From NCBI RefSeq assembly GCF_907165045.1, contig NZ_CAJRAU010000007.1, forward strand, positions 124,001 to 188,000: a stretch of DNA of 64,000 nucleotides, written 5' to 3'. Source of the DNA: Dyadobacter linearis (lineage in GTDB: Bacteria; Bacteroidota; Bacteroidia; Cytophagales; Spirosomataceae). Positions 32,642-41,490 of this stretch are shown one piece after another; the stretch's first letter is position 1, and the number at the start of each line of letters is the position of its first letter. The notes under the pieces were generated by a model. It was not told the origin of the DNA, searched no databases, and saw only the letters and a list, made by a program, of their open reading frames with translations. The position numbers and the translations under genes were made by a program.

Positions 32642-32661
32642 TATACAACTATTAGTGTATA
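32642..32661. promoter_or_regulatory. Phage operator in the repressor/Cro intergenic region
   Basis: TATACAACTATTAGTGTATA is the exact reverse complement of the 20-bp site at 20045-20064. Related partial boxes lie on both sides: GGTTGTATATTAGTC at 32611-32625 (14 of 15 bases shared with 20056-20070) and TTAGTGT at 32684-32690 touching the repressor ATG. The cluster fills the 100 bp between divergent genes. Confidence 0.78.
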
Positions 32662-32690
32662 TAAACCAAATATTTAACACCATTTAGTGT

Positions 32691-33203
32691 ATGAAAGAAC
32701 AAGAAAAGTTCGAAAAGCTAATTGATGCGCTTGGGGTTACAGTTTATCAGTTCGGAAAGGATTTGGGCTTTGCGCGAGTTGAGCCCATTTACAAAATAAC
32801 ACGAGGAGATACTAAGGATCCGGGAGTGTCGATTTATGGCAAGATTAAGAAAGCATATCCAAAAGTAAATTTGGAATGGCTTGTGACAGGGGAGGGGTCA
32901 ATCTTTGTCGATGAATCGCAAAAAGAAGAAAGCGAGTTGTCCTCGAGGGTTCAGCAATTGGAGTCAGAAAAGAGGCTTTTAAAAGAAATGTACGAACAGG
33001 CAGTAATTTCAAAAGCCGCAAGCCTGGGAAAATCTAAGGACGCGGCTATGTCAAGCCCAGAAAGAGATCGTATTTTAAGAAAGGACGCTGCAAGACAGGC
33101 AATCAGAAATGTGCGTCGCGGTGGTCGGAAAGAAGCTACGAAACCTCTCTCGGGTCGCGTCCAAGGAGCAACAGTTCCAAGCTTACTTGAACTCTTCGAG
33201 TAA
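32691..33203 (+). CDS. Phage repressor (HTH, CI-like)
   Basis: The N-terminal domain has a repressor-type HTH: FEKLIDALGVTVYQFGKDLG, then EPIYKITRGDTKDPGVSIYG, and the NLEWLVTGEGSIF segment, which is very common in Bacteroidota phage and SOS-type repressors. A coiled coil follows (about 78-110) and a basic low-complexity end. There is no Ser-Lys LexA peptidase domain, so induction would not use RecA self-cleavage. An operator half-box touches its ATG, suggesting autoregulation. Confidence 0.8.
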   Translation: MKEQEKFEKLIDALGVTVYQFGKDLGFARVEPIYKITRGDTKDPGVSIYGKIKKAYPKVNLEWLVTGEGSIFVDESQKEESELSSRVQQLESEKRLLKEMYEQAVISKAASLGKSKDAAMSSPERDRILRKDAARQAIRNVRRGGRKEATKPLSGRVQGATVPSLLELFE

Positions 33204-33485
33204 CGAGCTGGCTCCGAAAGGGCAATACTTTAAGTGGTTTACCTACCATTTTACCTACCATAAGGTGAATGCAAGCAGTAGAGGCAGATTTCCAAGACCC
33301 TCTCTCTCTGCAGGACATGATGTCAAAACATTCAAAAACCCCGTTTAAACGCTTTAAACGGGGTTTTTGCGTTTTTGGCCTGTACCAAAATATTCAAAAA
33401 TTCCCGATGTTTTTATGCGCCAATCGTGGAACTCGACAAGTCCCACGAAATGACGCACAAAAATGAACTTAACTAGCTGGTTAGT
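33204..33485. other. Repressor-integrase spacer with tandem 12-mer
   Basis: Together with the next site this leaves about 355 bp without a gene. TTTACCTACCAT is repeated exactly twice in tandem at 33238-33261, and a strong terminator lies at 33334-33368. The right prophage end (attR) should be near here, but I cannot identify a core without the left end. Confidence 0.5.
33334..33368. terminator. Strong bidirectional terminator
   Basis: A perfect 16-bp stem (AAAAACCCCGTTTAAA with its complement) and a 3-nt loop, with A and T tracts at the ends, so it could stop transcription from either side. It separates the repressor from the integrase. Confidence 0.85.
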
Positions 33486-33510
33486 AAGATGTTTACCCCG
33501 TAAACATCTT
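33486..33510. promoter_or_regulatory. Palindrome upstream of the integrase
   Basis: AAGATGTTTAC-CCC-GTAAACATCTT, perfect 11-bp arms, 50 bp before the integrase ATG. A similar palindrome (58764-58782) precedes the integrase remnant, followed by the shared AACAATTCG. It could be an integrase operator or part of an attachment site. Confidence 0.7.
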
Positions 33511-33560
33511 GCGTTTCAATGATAACAATTCGATTTTTGTTCATCTTAAACATTTTTACC

Positions 33561-34781
33561 ATGTTAGAAACAAGCTTCGGGTTGAACTTCTTTTTGAAGA
33601 CCCCACGCAATGAAAGTCCAGACGGAATCAGGCATATTTATATGCGGATCACCGTAAATCGCCAACCCAGAGACATTGCCACAAAGAGAGCATGGCACCC
33701 GTCCAAATGGAACATTCGGGCAGGAAGGGCCACCGGAAACAAGGAAGATTCCAAGGAATTAAACAGCTACTTGGACTCACTCAGCGCAAAAGTTTTTCAG
33801 GCTAAAAAATTACTGCTGGAAACGGACAAGGAAGTCACCGCGGATGCTATCAAGAATTTGCTCCTTGGAAAAGATGAGGACAGAAGGACAATTCTGACAA
33901 TTTTCAAGGAACATAATGATCAGATCGCCGCATTGGTCGGGGCCGATTTTGCGGCGGGCACACTTGAACGATATGAGACTTCTCTGAAACACACGCGGGA
34001 GTACATCAAGTGGAAGTACAACGAGGAAGATTTCGATATCAAAAAATTGGACTTCGAATTCATCTCACAATTTGAGTTCTGGTTCAAAGCCAAAAAGAAG
34101 ATCAGTCATAATACGACAATGAAGTATTTGGCTAACTTCAAAAAGATTGTTTTGCTCTGTGTCAAAAGAGGATGGCTTCTGCGCGACCCTTTCTACGCAT
34201 TTAAATTTTCAAAGCGCGAGGTTGACCGGCAGGCTTTAACTGAAAGCGAACTAAAGAAGGTTTGGGACAAGGAAGTGGGCGATGGGCGTTTGGCATACGT
34301 CAAGGATATTTTTCTTTTCTGCTGCTATACCGGTCTCGCCTATGCTGATGTGTATAAGTTGAAAAGGACAGAAATAGTTGAGGGCATTGACGGCGGCAAA
34401 TGGATCACCACCAAACGTCAGAAAACTGACACGCCTTCCAGAATTCCACTTCTACCGATGGCGCTGGAAATTATGGAGAAGTATGAAGACCATCCCCAAT
34501 GTGAGAATGAGAACAGAGTGCTGCCGGTGCTGTCCAATCAGAAGATGAATTCTTATTTGAAGGAGATTGCGGATTTATGTGGGATCAAGAAGAATATAAC
34601 CTTTCACTTGGCTCGGCATACTTTCGCTACTACGGTGACTTTGACTAATGGGGTGCCTATTGAGAGTGTTTCGAAGATGCTAGGGCATCGGAATATTAAG
34701 ACTACTCAGCAGTACGCGAAAATTGTTGATCGGAAGATTAGTGATGATATGGCTAGGCTGAAGGATATCCTGCAACGATAG
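33561..34781 (+). CDS. int: Tyrosine recombinase / integrase
   Basis: The start at ATG 33561 (MLETSFGLNFFLKTPR) is chosen because it matches the start of the remnant at 58836. The N-terminal arm-binding domain (about 1-75) is followed by a SAM-like core-binding domain (about 100-200) and the catalytic domain. The latter shows CCYTGLAYADVYKLKR, ITFHLARHTFATT (H-x2-R), MLGHRNIKTTQQYAKI (His and the nucleophile Tyr). It has 406 residues, as in Bacteroidota element integrases. It may serve the island to its right or the prophage to its left; the remnant downstream favours the island. Confidence 0.9.
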   Translation: MLETSFGLNFFLKTPRNESPDGIRHIYMRITVNRQPRDIATKRAWHPSKWNIRAGRATGNKEDSKELNSYLDSLSAKVFQAKKLLLETDKEVTADAIKNLLLGKDEDRRTILTIFKEHNDQIAALVGADFAAGTLERYETSLKHTREYIKWKYNEEDFDIKKLDFEFISQFEFWFKAKKKISHNTTMKYLANFKKIVLLCVKRGWLLRDPFYAFKFSKREVDRQALTESELKKVWDKEVGDGRLAYVKDIFLFCCYTGLAYADVYKLKRTEIVEGIDGGKWITTKRQKTDTPSRIPLLPMALEIMEKYEDHPQCENENRVLPVLSNQKMNSYLKEIADLCGIKKNITFHLARHTFATTVTLTNGVPIESVSKMLGHRNIKTTQQYAKIVDRKISDDMARLKDILQR

Positions 34782-34800
34782 AAATGAGTTTCAAAACTTG

Positions 34801-34840
34801 AAATAGCCTAGGCAGGTATCAATTTGTCTGGGCTATTTTG
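34801..34840 (+). terminator. Terminator after the integrase
   Basis: The arms AAATAGCC (34801-34808) and GGCTATTT (34831-34838), with a T-rich end, form a hairpin 20 bp after the integrase stop. The rest of 34782-35017 is AT-rich upstream DNA for the next operon. Confidence 0.6.
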
Positions 34841-35017
34841 TTGACAAACGGCTTGTGGAATTTCATCAAAAATTTACCGTTAAATAACTTTTTCTAAAAA
34901 ATACAATAATTAAAATATTTTGTAACCGTAGAAGTAGTTAGATTTAGCTAGTCAGTCGCGTTAACCCCCTTTAAAATTTCTTGGAATCAGTAAAATTTAT
35001 CCAGGAAATAACATAGT

Positions 35018-38000
35018 ATGATAAATTCTTTACTTGCTAAGCTCGAATCAGCCCGAAAAGAGCTTCTTGACTTGGGGATGCGAAATTCCCTACTAAATTA
35101 TAAAGTTCCGCAGGCTCGCGGGCTACACATTGTCCAAGAGAAATCCAGTTCAATTTATAACTTATTAGTCAGGCAGTCCAAGCCAATGTCCTTCTTAGGG
35201 CGTGCGGGAAAGGAGGACGAGCTCGACTTTGGTGACTTACCTGAACTTTCAGATGAGGAGCTGTTGGATGCCTATAATGATACACGACTTCAGACCAATG
35301 AAACTGAAAAAAAGCTTCAGACGAAAATCCTAAACACCTATTATTTCGCTAGGACCAGCATTGAGGAACAAGGTGTCAATATCTTATACCTTTCGCTCGG
35401 CATGCTTAAATGGTTTGAGGAAGGTAACAAGGAAAATGTAAGACAAGCTCCTTTGATCCTGATTCCTGTTTCTCTTGAAAGGTCGAGTGCAAATGAGCGT
35501 TTCAGAGTTCGGTATTCTGGGAGTGAAATTGGCGGCAATCTTTCTCTGCAAGCGAAATTATTGGCAGACTTTAATATTACCATTCCGGATCTTCCAGAAA
35601 GTGATGACCTGGATATAGATGCTTATTGTGCCATAGTCTCAGAAAGAGTTGCCCATCTACCGGCATGGTCGGTTGAGAAAGACGCCATTGAACTTGGCTT
35701 CTTTTCCTTCGGAAAATTCATGATCTATAATGATCTGGATAGCACCAAATGGCCAGATAGTAAAAAACCATATGACAATTCCACTTTAAAATCACTCTTT
35801 GAGACAGGCTTTCGAGATACTCCGCCTACATCAACTGAGGAGCATAATCTTGACACAGAAACGAATGCGGAAAGCTTGCTCAGTGTGGTGGATGCTGATA
35901 GCTCCCAGGTACTTGCAATGCTAGCGGTTCAGGAAGGCAAGAACATGGTAATTCAGGGACCTCCGGGGACAGGGAAATCTCAAACAATTACCAATATAAT
36001 TGCGAACGCCATTGGACAAGGTAAAAAAATACTGTTTGTCGCTGAAAAGATGGCCGCATTAGAAGTAGTAAAGCGGCGTCTGGATCGAGTTGGTTTAGGA
36101 GAAGCATGTCTAGAATTACATAGCCACAAGGCAAATAAAAAGGAACTTCACGAGGAGCTTAAAAGAATTCTTGATCTTGGAAAGCCAATGCTGATGCACC
36201 TTGAGAGAGAGGTTGCGCTTTTAAAGGAGCATAAAGAAGAGCTTAATGCATATTGTGAGGCGATAAATTCAATTGTTTTAGAAAGCGGACTTTCGACACA
36301 GCAAGTCCTCGGTCATTTACTAAGAATAAACGAGGAGTCTGAGGGAGTCAATTTACTAAAATTGAAAGTCGATTATATACAAAACTGGAACCAGGCGACA
36401 ATGTTGAGAGCGGAAGCAATGTGCGACCGGATCCAAGCTAGGCTATCCGATATTGGAATGCCAGTACACCTACTTTTCTGGGGTAGTAAATTAAAAGTGT
36501 TGCTTCCTAATAATGAGGAAGAGCTTCGAGATGCATTAAATAAAACCCACGAGAACCTTTTTGATCTGAATTCTGAAACAATCAGAATAGCTGCGGAATC
36601 TGGATTACAGATACCAAGCAATCTACAATCCGTGGATACCTTGCGCAACTTTGCCGATTTGGCTGCTGAAAGTCCGAATCTGAAAGAATTATCAATAGAC
36701 GACTTAGGCTGGTTACAAAACAGGGTCGATCTGATTGAGCTTTTGGATAGTGGTGAAAAACTCGCAAAGATTCGCGCTGATTACCAGAGCATTTTCTTGC
36801 CGGAAGCGTGGGAGCAAAATGTCCTGGAAATAAGACAAGATCTTATCGAACATGGCTCGAAGTGGTACAAGTTTGTAATTGGCTCTTACAAAGCAAGTAA
36901 CAAGCGACTTGCATCCTTCTGCATTTCTAGTCTACCAGATAATTTACAAACAAAGGTTGCATATACTGATGCTATCCTGGAAGCCAAACGCCTGCAAAAT
37001 GCCATTAAGGACTTAGAGCCAATCGGTCATCGACTATTTGGTAGCAGGTGGTTGCAACATAGATCAGATTGGTACGGTTTGCGCAAAAGCGCTGACTATT
37101 TAAAGACTGTCCATGAACTGGTTCAGTCAAATGGTATCGATACTTGCATTTTCAATTTTCTGAAAAAGGACAATGCATCAGAAACTGCTCGCAAAAGTTC
37201 CACCTCTATCTCGGTAAGGGAGAAAAATTATACCGAAAGTATGCGATCGTTAAACGCTATGCTTCGGATAGATGAAAACGTTGCTCCTTCCAATTCAGAG
37301 CTGTTCCAAACGCAGCTTAATCGGTTAGAGCAATGGAATAATCGACTTGCCGAAATACATCAGGTAATTGCGTGGAATACCCTGGAAGAGACTGTTGCAT
37401 ATGAGAATTTACATTTCCTGACGGAAGCATCTCTTTCATGGCCAGAAGCATCGTCTCATTTAAAATTAGCACTTCAAAAGACCTGGTATGTAAAGCTTTT
37501 AGAGCTATCATTATCATCCAGCATGGCTCTGAGGCGGTTTGAACGCACTAGTCACGAGGAGGTTGTTGAAAAATTCAGAAAAGCAGACAATCTGAAATTT
37601 CAGTACAACCGAGCCTTAGTTGCATTACGGCACTGGGAAGGAGTTCCAAAGGGCGAAGCTGGCGGACAAGTGAATATCCTTCGAGCTGAATTTAATAAAA
37701 AGTCCAGACATAAGCCGATTCGAAAATTAGTGCAAGAGGCAGGCCTAGCAATCCAGGCAATAAAGCCTGTTGTGATGATGAGCCCTATGTCAATAGCCAA
37801 CTTTATTCCTCCCGGAGCAATACAATTCGACCTGGTGATTTTTGATGAAGCTAGTCAGGTCAGGCCGGTTGAAGCATTGGGTGCATTGCTAAGAGGTCGA
37901 CAATTAGTTGTTGTGGGGGATACCAAGCAATTACCTCCGACAAGCTTTTTTGACAAAATGACCGGCGAGTCCGAAGACGAAGACAACGTTACTGCTGATA

Positions 38001-39658
38001 TGCAAAGCATTTTAGGAATGTGCAATGGGCAGGGAGCTTCGGAAAGAATGCTGCGCTGGCACTACCGAAGTAGACACGAATCGTTGATTAGCCTTTCCAA
38101 CAAGGAATTCTATGAGAACCGTCTGGTTATCTTCCCTAGCCCTGGTGCGAAAACACGTATGGGACTTAGGTACCACTACTTTCCAGAAACTGTTTATGAG
38201 AAAGGCACTACCAGTACAAATCCAAAGGAGGCGGAGCATGTCGCAGACGCGGTTATCGAGCATGCATTAAAACATCCGAAGCAAACTTTGGGCGTTGTCG
38301 CATTCAGCTCCAAACAAATGCAAGCCATTCAGTTTGCACTAGAGATTAAAAGACGAAAAAATCCTGCCGCCGAAGCCTTCTTCACTAATCACCCGAATGA
38401 GCCTTTCTTTGTCAAGAATTTGGAGAACGTCCAGGGTGACGAAAGAGATGTCATCTTGATCAGTGTAGGTTATGGACGGATTGAGAATGGATCTGTTCCA
38501 CAAAGCTTCGGCCCACTCAATAATGAAGGTGGGGAACGCAGGCTTAATGTACTAATCACCAGAGCAAAGCTAAGATGCGAAGTGTTCACAAATTTAGTTT
38601 CTGATGACATCGACGCCTCGGGTAAGAAGTTTGGTGTTAAAGCACTCAAAAGCTTCTTGTACTTCGCTCAGCATGGAAAGTTCAGCGAAGCCAAACCGAT
38701 AAGCTTTCCAAAATCAACTCCTTTCGAAGACTTCGTAGAAGCAGAACTGACTAAATCAGGTTATACGCTTCGGCGACATGTAGGATCAGAAGGTTACAAT
38801 ATTGATTTAGCGGTTGTTGATCAGCAGAATCCCGGACGCTACTTGCTTGGCATTGAGTGTGACGGAGAAACCTACAAGAATGCCAAATCTGCCAGAGACC
38901 GTGATCGTCTTCGCAAGGAAGTGTTGGAGGCAATGGGCTGGAAAATGTATCGTGTATGGAGTACCGACTGGTTTCGAAACCCCGAGCGGGAGTTGCAAAG
39001 GCTTGTTGACGCAATCGAGAAGGCTAAAGAACAAGTCATTCTTGATGATGTCGTCGAAGAAGAAATCCAGAAAGACCTGGCATCTCTTATAAGAGAGGAT
39101 GTAACAATTGAATTCCTTCAACCTTTTTACCAGCTCGCTGAACTTCAGGCCGAAATCGGCAGTCAGGAATTGCATACATATCCTGCTGGAAAATTGGCGA
39201 GCTGGATTCATGAAGTTGTAAAAGTTGAAAGCCCGGTTCATTTTGACGAAGTCGCCAGGCGAATTACTGATGCGGCAGGTGTGTCAAAAGTTGGTTCAAG
39301 AATACGACAATCATTTGAAGGCGCAGCAGTTTATGCGGCAGGAGCTGGTCTAATTACTATAAAGGAAGGGTTTCTCTGGCTTCCTGACATGACAATCCCG
39401 GTTGTTAGGGAACGGAGTAATATTCCAGCCGCTTCAAAAAAGTTACACCTAATAGCTCCAGAAGAAATTTTGCAGGCCATTCAGCGAGTAACTGAAACCT
39501 CGCTGGCAATTCAGCCTGATGCTTTGGTCCCGCTCGTTGCAAAAATGCTCGGCTTTCTGCGGGTTACAGAAGAAATGCGAAGAGAGATCTCAGAGAAAAT
39601 TGACCACGCTGTAAGGAAAGGAATGATAAGGAATGAAGGTGGGCACTTAACCACTTAA
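35018..39658 (+). CDS. DUF4011 / SF1 helicase / Vsr-like nuclease / DUF3320 protein
   Basis: A 1546-residue multidomain protein. The N-terminal DUF4011 pattern is KELLDLGMRNSLLNYKVPQA. The SF1 helicase has motif I QGPPGTGKSQT (about residue 313), motif II VIFDEASQVRPVEAL (about 940), VVGDTKQLPPTSFF and LRWHYRSRHESL. A Vsr/DUF559-like nuclease follows (about 1230-1340: GYNIDLAVVD, LLGIECDGETY, WKMYRVWSTDWF), then a DUF3320-like winged domain near the C-terminus (SPVHFDEVARRITDAAGVSK). It could unwind and cut foreign or damaged DNA. It is followed 40 bp later by the TerY-like gene, probably one operon. Confidence 0.88.
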   Translation: MINSLLAKLESARKELLDLGMRNSLLNYKVPQARGLHIVQEKSSSIYNLLVRQSKPMSFLGRAGKEDELDFGDLPELSDEELLDAYNDTRLQTNETEKKLQTKILNTYYFARTSIEEQGVNILYLSLGMLKWFEEGNKENVRQAPLILIPVSLERSSANERFRVRYSGSEIGGNLSLQAKLLADFNITIPDLPESDDLDIDAYCAIVSERVAHLPAWSVEKDAIELGFFSFGKFMIYNDLDSTKWPDSKKPYDNSTLKSLFETGFRDTPPTSTEEHNLDTETNAESLLSVVDADSSQVLAMLAVQEGKNMVIQGPPGTGKSQTITNIIANAIGQGKKILFVAEKMAALEVVKRRLDRVGLGEACLELHSHKANKKELHEELKRILDLGKPMLMHLEREVALLKEHKEELNAYCEAINSIVLESGLSTQQVLGHLLRINEESEGVNLLKLKVDYIQNWNQATMLRAEAMCDRIQARLSDIGMPVHLLFWGSKLKVLLPNNEEELRDALNKTHENLFDLNSETIRIAAESGLQIPSNLQSVDTLRNFADLAAESPNLKELSIDDLGWLQNRVDLIELLDSGEKLAKIRADYQSIFLPEAWEQNVLEIRQDLIEHGSKWYKFVIGSYKASNKRLASFCISSLPDNLQTKVAYTDAILEAKRLQNAIKDLEPIGHRLFGSRWLQHRSDWYGLRKSADYLKTVHELVQSNGIDTCIFNFLKKDNASETARKSSTSISVREKNYTESMRSLNAMLRIDENVAPSNSELFQTQLNRLEQWNNRLAEIHQVIAWNTLEETVAYENLHFLTEASLSWPEASSHLKLALQKTWYVKLLELSLSSSMALRRFERTSHEEVVEKFRKADNLKFQYNRALVALRHWEGVPKGEAGGQVNILRAEFNKKSRHKPIRKLVQEAGLAIQAIKPVVMMSPMSIANFIPPGAIQFDLVIFDEASQVRPVEALGALLRGRQLVVVGDTKQLPPTSFFDKMTGESEDEDNVTADMQSILGMCNGQGASERMLRWHYRSRHESLISLSNKEFYENRLVIFPSPGAKTRMGLRYHYFPETVYEKGTTSTNPKEAEHVADAVIEHALKHPKQTLGVVAFSSKQMQAIQFALEIKRRKNPAAEAFFTNHPNEPFFVKNLENVQGDERDVILISVGYGRIENGSVPQSFGPLNNEGGERRLNVLITRAKLRCEVFTNLVSDDIDASGKKFGVKALKSFLYFAQHGKFSEAKPISFPKSTPFEDFVEAELTKSGYTLRRHVGSEGYNIDLAVVDQQNPGRYLLGIECDGETYKNAKSARDRDRLRKEVLEAMGWKMYRVWSTDWFRNPERELQRLVDAIEKAKEQVILDDVVEEEIQKDLASLIREDVTIEFLQPFYQLAELQAEIGSQELHTYPAGKLASWIHEVVKVESPVHFDEVARRITDAAGVSKVGSRIRQSFEGAAVYAAGAGLITIKEGFLWLPDMTIPVVRERSNIPAASKKLHLIAPEEILQAIQRVTETSLAIQPDALVPLVAKMLGFLRVTEEMRREISEKIDHAVRKGMIRNEGGHLTT

Positions 39659-39698
39659 TAGTCAACGAAATGTTTTGCCAATATAACCTAACAATAAA

Positions 39699-40616
39699 AT
39701 GTCAAAAAATTGGATTTGCGTTAATGATTCGCAGCATGTATTCGATGCTCAAACCGCTGCAAGTAACGGATATTTCTGTCCTACCTGTGCATACGGGGAG
39801 GGGATTCTAGTGGAGGGAGGTTCTGTAACATCGCAGGCCACAAGCGATCTTGGTTTATGTATTATGGTGCTGGATTGTTCAGGTTCAATGAACGATGCTG
39901 CCTTCCAAAACAGTCCTATTTCTAAGAACGAATTGGTTGCACGAAGCGTGACTGCGGGAATATATTCATTGATAGGCAACTCTTCCAAAGAGTTTGCATA
40001 TATGTTGATTATTGGATTTGATCATGAAATCGACATACTACTACCGTTTACAAATCTCGAAACGATTTTTAGAGATTATCCAGAATCAAAGGTTTTTGAA
40101 CAGGAACTTTTGAGTAAAATGAAAGTGAAAGGCGGCGCGACTGACATAAACGAGGCCCTGAAGATTGCATTTAACTTTACTCAACAGTTCATTAATTCGT
40201 CGATATCAAGTCTTGGGAATTATGCTCCACGAGTACAATCTGTAATGGATAATAATTTTGAACTGCATAATATCCCGAACGTTAGAGTATTACTGTTTAC
40301 GGATGGAGGTCAATATACAACGAGCGGAGAAAGGATATTGCCTAGTCCTTTCAAAGATCTTTCATTTGATGGAAAAAACTTTGATTTGTTAATGAGTGCT
40401 TACTATGGTGAGGTTGGTGAAAAAGGATACTCCCAACTATTGAGTCTTTCGAGCAAATGTCCATCGCACTTTGATACCGACCAATTCTTTCTCTTCGATG
40501 ATCCTAAAAAAGTTGCAAATCTAAAAGGCCTTTTTCGAATGGCTAGTGGCGCTAGCGGTTTCTGTCCAAAGTGCTTGGAAGAAGCAAACACAGTGACGAC
40601 AGACAACAGACAGTAG
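39699..40616 (+). CDS. TerY-like vWA-domain protein with zinc knuckles
   Basis: A von Willebrand A domain with a complete metal-ion site: DCSGSMN (Asp59-x-Ser61-x-Ser63), the Thr in KGGATDI, and LLFTDGG. Cys pairs flank it: Cys7 with CPTC (27-30) at the N-terminus and CPKC near residue 292, probably small zinc ribbons. TerY-type vWA proteins are the scaffold of phosphorylation triads made with a PP2C phosphatase and a kinase, which are exactly the next two genes. Cytoplasmic. Confidence 0.82.
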   Translation: MSKNWICVNDSQHVFDAQTAASNGYFCPTCAYGEGILVEGGSVTSQATSDLGLCIMVLDCSGSMNDAAFQNSPISKNELVARSVTAGIYSLIGNSSKEFAYMLIIGFDHEIDILLPFTNLETIFRDYPESKVFEQELLSKMKVKGGATDINEALKIAFNFTQQFINSSISSLGNYAPRVQSVMDNNFELHNIPNVRVLLFTDGGQYTTSGERILPSPFKDLSFDGKNFDLLMSAYYGEVGEKGYSQLLSLSSKCPSHFDTDQFFLFDDPKKVANLKGLFRMASGASGFCPKCLEEANTVTTDNRQ

Positions 40617-40635
40617 TAATAACGAGGATATTATT

Positions 40636-41490
40636 ATGCGTAAAACAATACAGAAAAGTGACAGTAAAAAGAACGTGAATGCTTGGCGGCCAAACTCGCC
40701 AAGCATTCTTTCAGAAATTTTCATGTCCGCGGGCCCTCGGAAAAACTCATCCGATGACACAGAATTGGGAGAAGATGTTGTCGGAATCTCATCTGGATTT
40801 AATCGAACTTTTTTTTGGCTAATGGACGGCACTTCGGAAAGTAGTTCGGTTGGTAGTAGCACGGAAGAGGATGAGCAGGAGATCAATTACGTTTTTTCTA
40901 GTCGATTGTTGGCTCAGGAATTATCCTATTTTTTTCAGCAGAACTGTGAAAAAGAGCGTATTGCGAAGCTGGTTACTTCTGCCATTCGAGTAATAAAAAT
41001 AAAATGGTTAGAAGAACTCAATAAATTGCCAGAGCAAAAAAGAACGGATATAAGTGATTACTTATCAAAAGGACTTAATATTCGCTGCTCTTCAACGCTT
41101 GTATTTGGTTATTTTAGTTCCGCAGGAGAATTGCAGTACGTTAATTACGGAGACTCTAACGTAATTCCAATTAGTAATGCAAAACATCTAAACATACCAA
41201 TATTAGAGCCTACTGCAAATAGAATTATTCTCCAGCTATCAATTAAAAATGGTCTATTTGACATAGAGAGCAATAATATTGATGATATAGAAGAGCACCT
41301 TTATTTTGTACGCAATATTCGTATCGTCTATGTGTTTTCTGACGGTATTGGTAAGCTTATGCAGTCTCGACTAAAGTCATCACTTGGAAATAATGAAGCT
41401 CTTGTAAGAGCTGTAATGGCAAAGGCGCCTCATAAGACGTATGATGACAAGTCGCTAATCATCTTGAAAAGAAAACTTATTGGGAGGTGA
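40636..41490 (+). CDS. PP2C-type serine/threonine phosphatase
   Basis: The PP2C metal-binding residues are seen in GEDVVGI (Asp47) and FFWLMDGTSES (Asp64-Gly65), followed by STLVFGYF, LQYVNYGDSNVIPI, VYVFSDGIGK and the final TYDDKSLIIL, where DD-K replaces the usual DN. The size (284 aa) fits a single-domain PP2C. The stop overlaps the kinase start as GTGA, so phosphatase and kinase are made together. It probably reverses phosphorylation by the neighbouring kinase. Confidence 0.85.
   Translation: MRKTIQKSDSKKNVNAWRPNSPSILSEIFMSAGPRKNSSDDTELGEDVVGISSGFNRTFFWLMDGTSESSSVGSSTEEDEQEINYVFSSRLLAQELSYFFQQNCEKERIAKLVTSAIRVIKIKWLEELNKLPEQKRTDISDYLSKGLNIRCSSTLVFGYFSSAGELQYVNYGDSNVIPISNAKHLNIPILEPTANRIILQLSIKNGLFDIESNNIDDIEEHLYFVRNIRIVYVFSDGIGKLMQSRLKSSLGNNEALVRAVMAKAPHKTYDDKSLIILKRKLIGR

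Noticed and set aside
33204..33340. tRNA gene as prophage attachment site near the repressor
   Set aside because: I could not fold a cloverleaf with conserved T-loop bases here; no tRNA or rRNA was recognised anywhere in the window.
39699..41490. Tellurite-resistance ter operon
   Set aside because: vWA and PP2C resemble TerY-type partners, but no TerB, TerC, TerD or TerZ-like gene is nearby.
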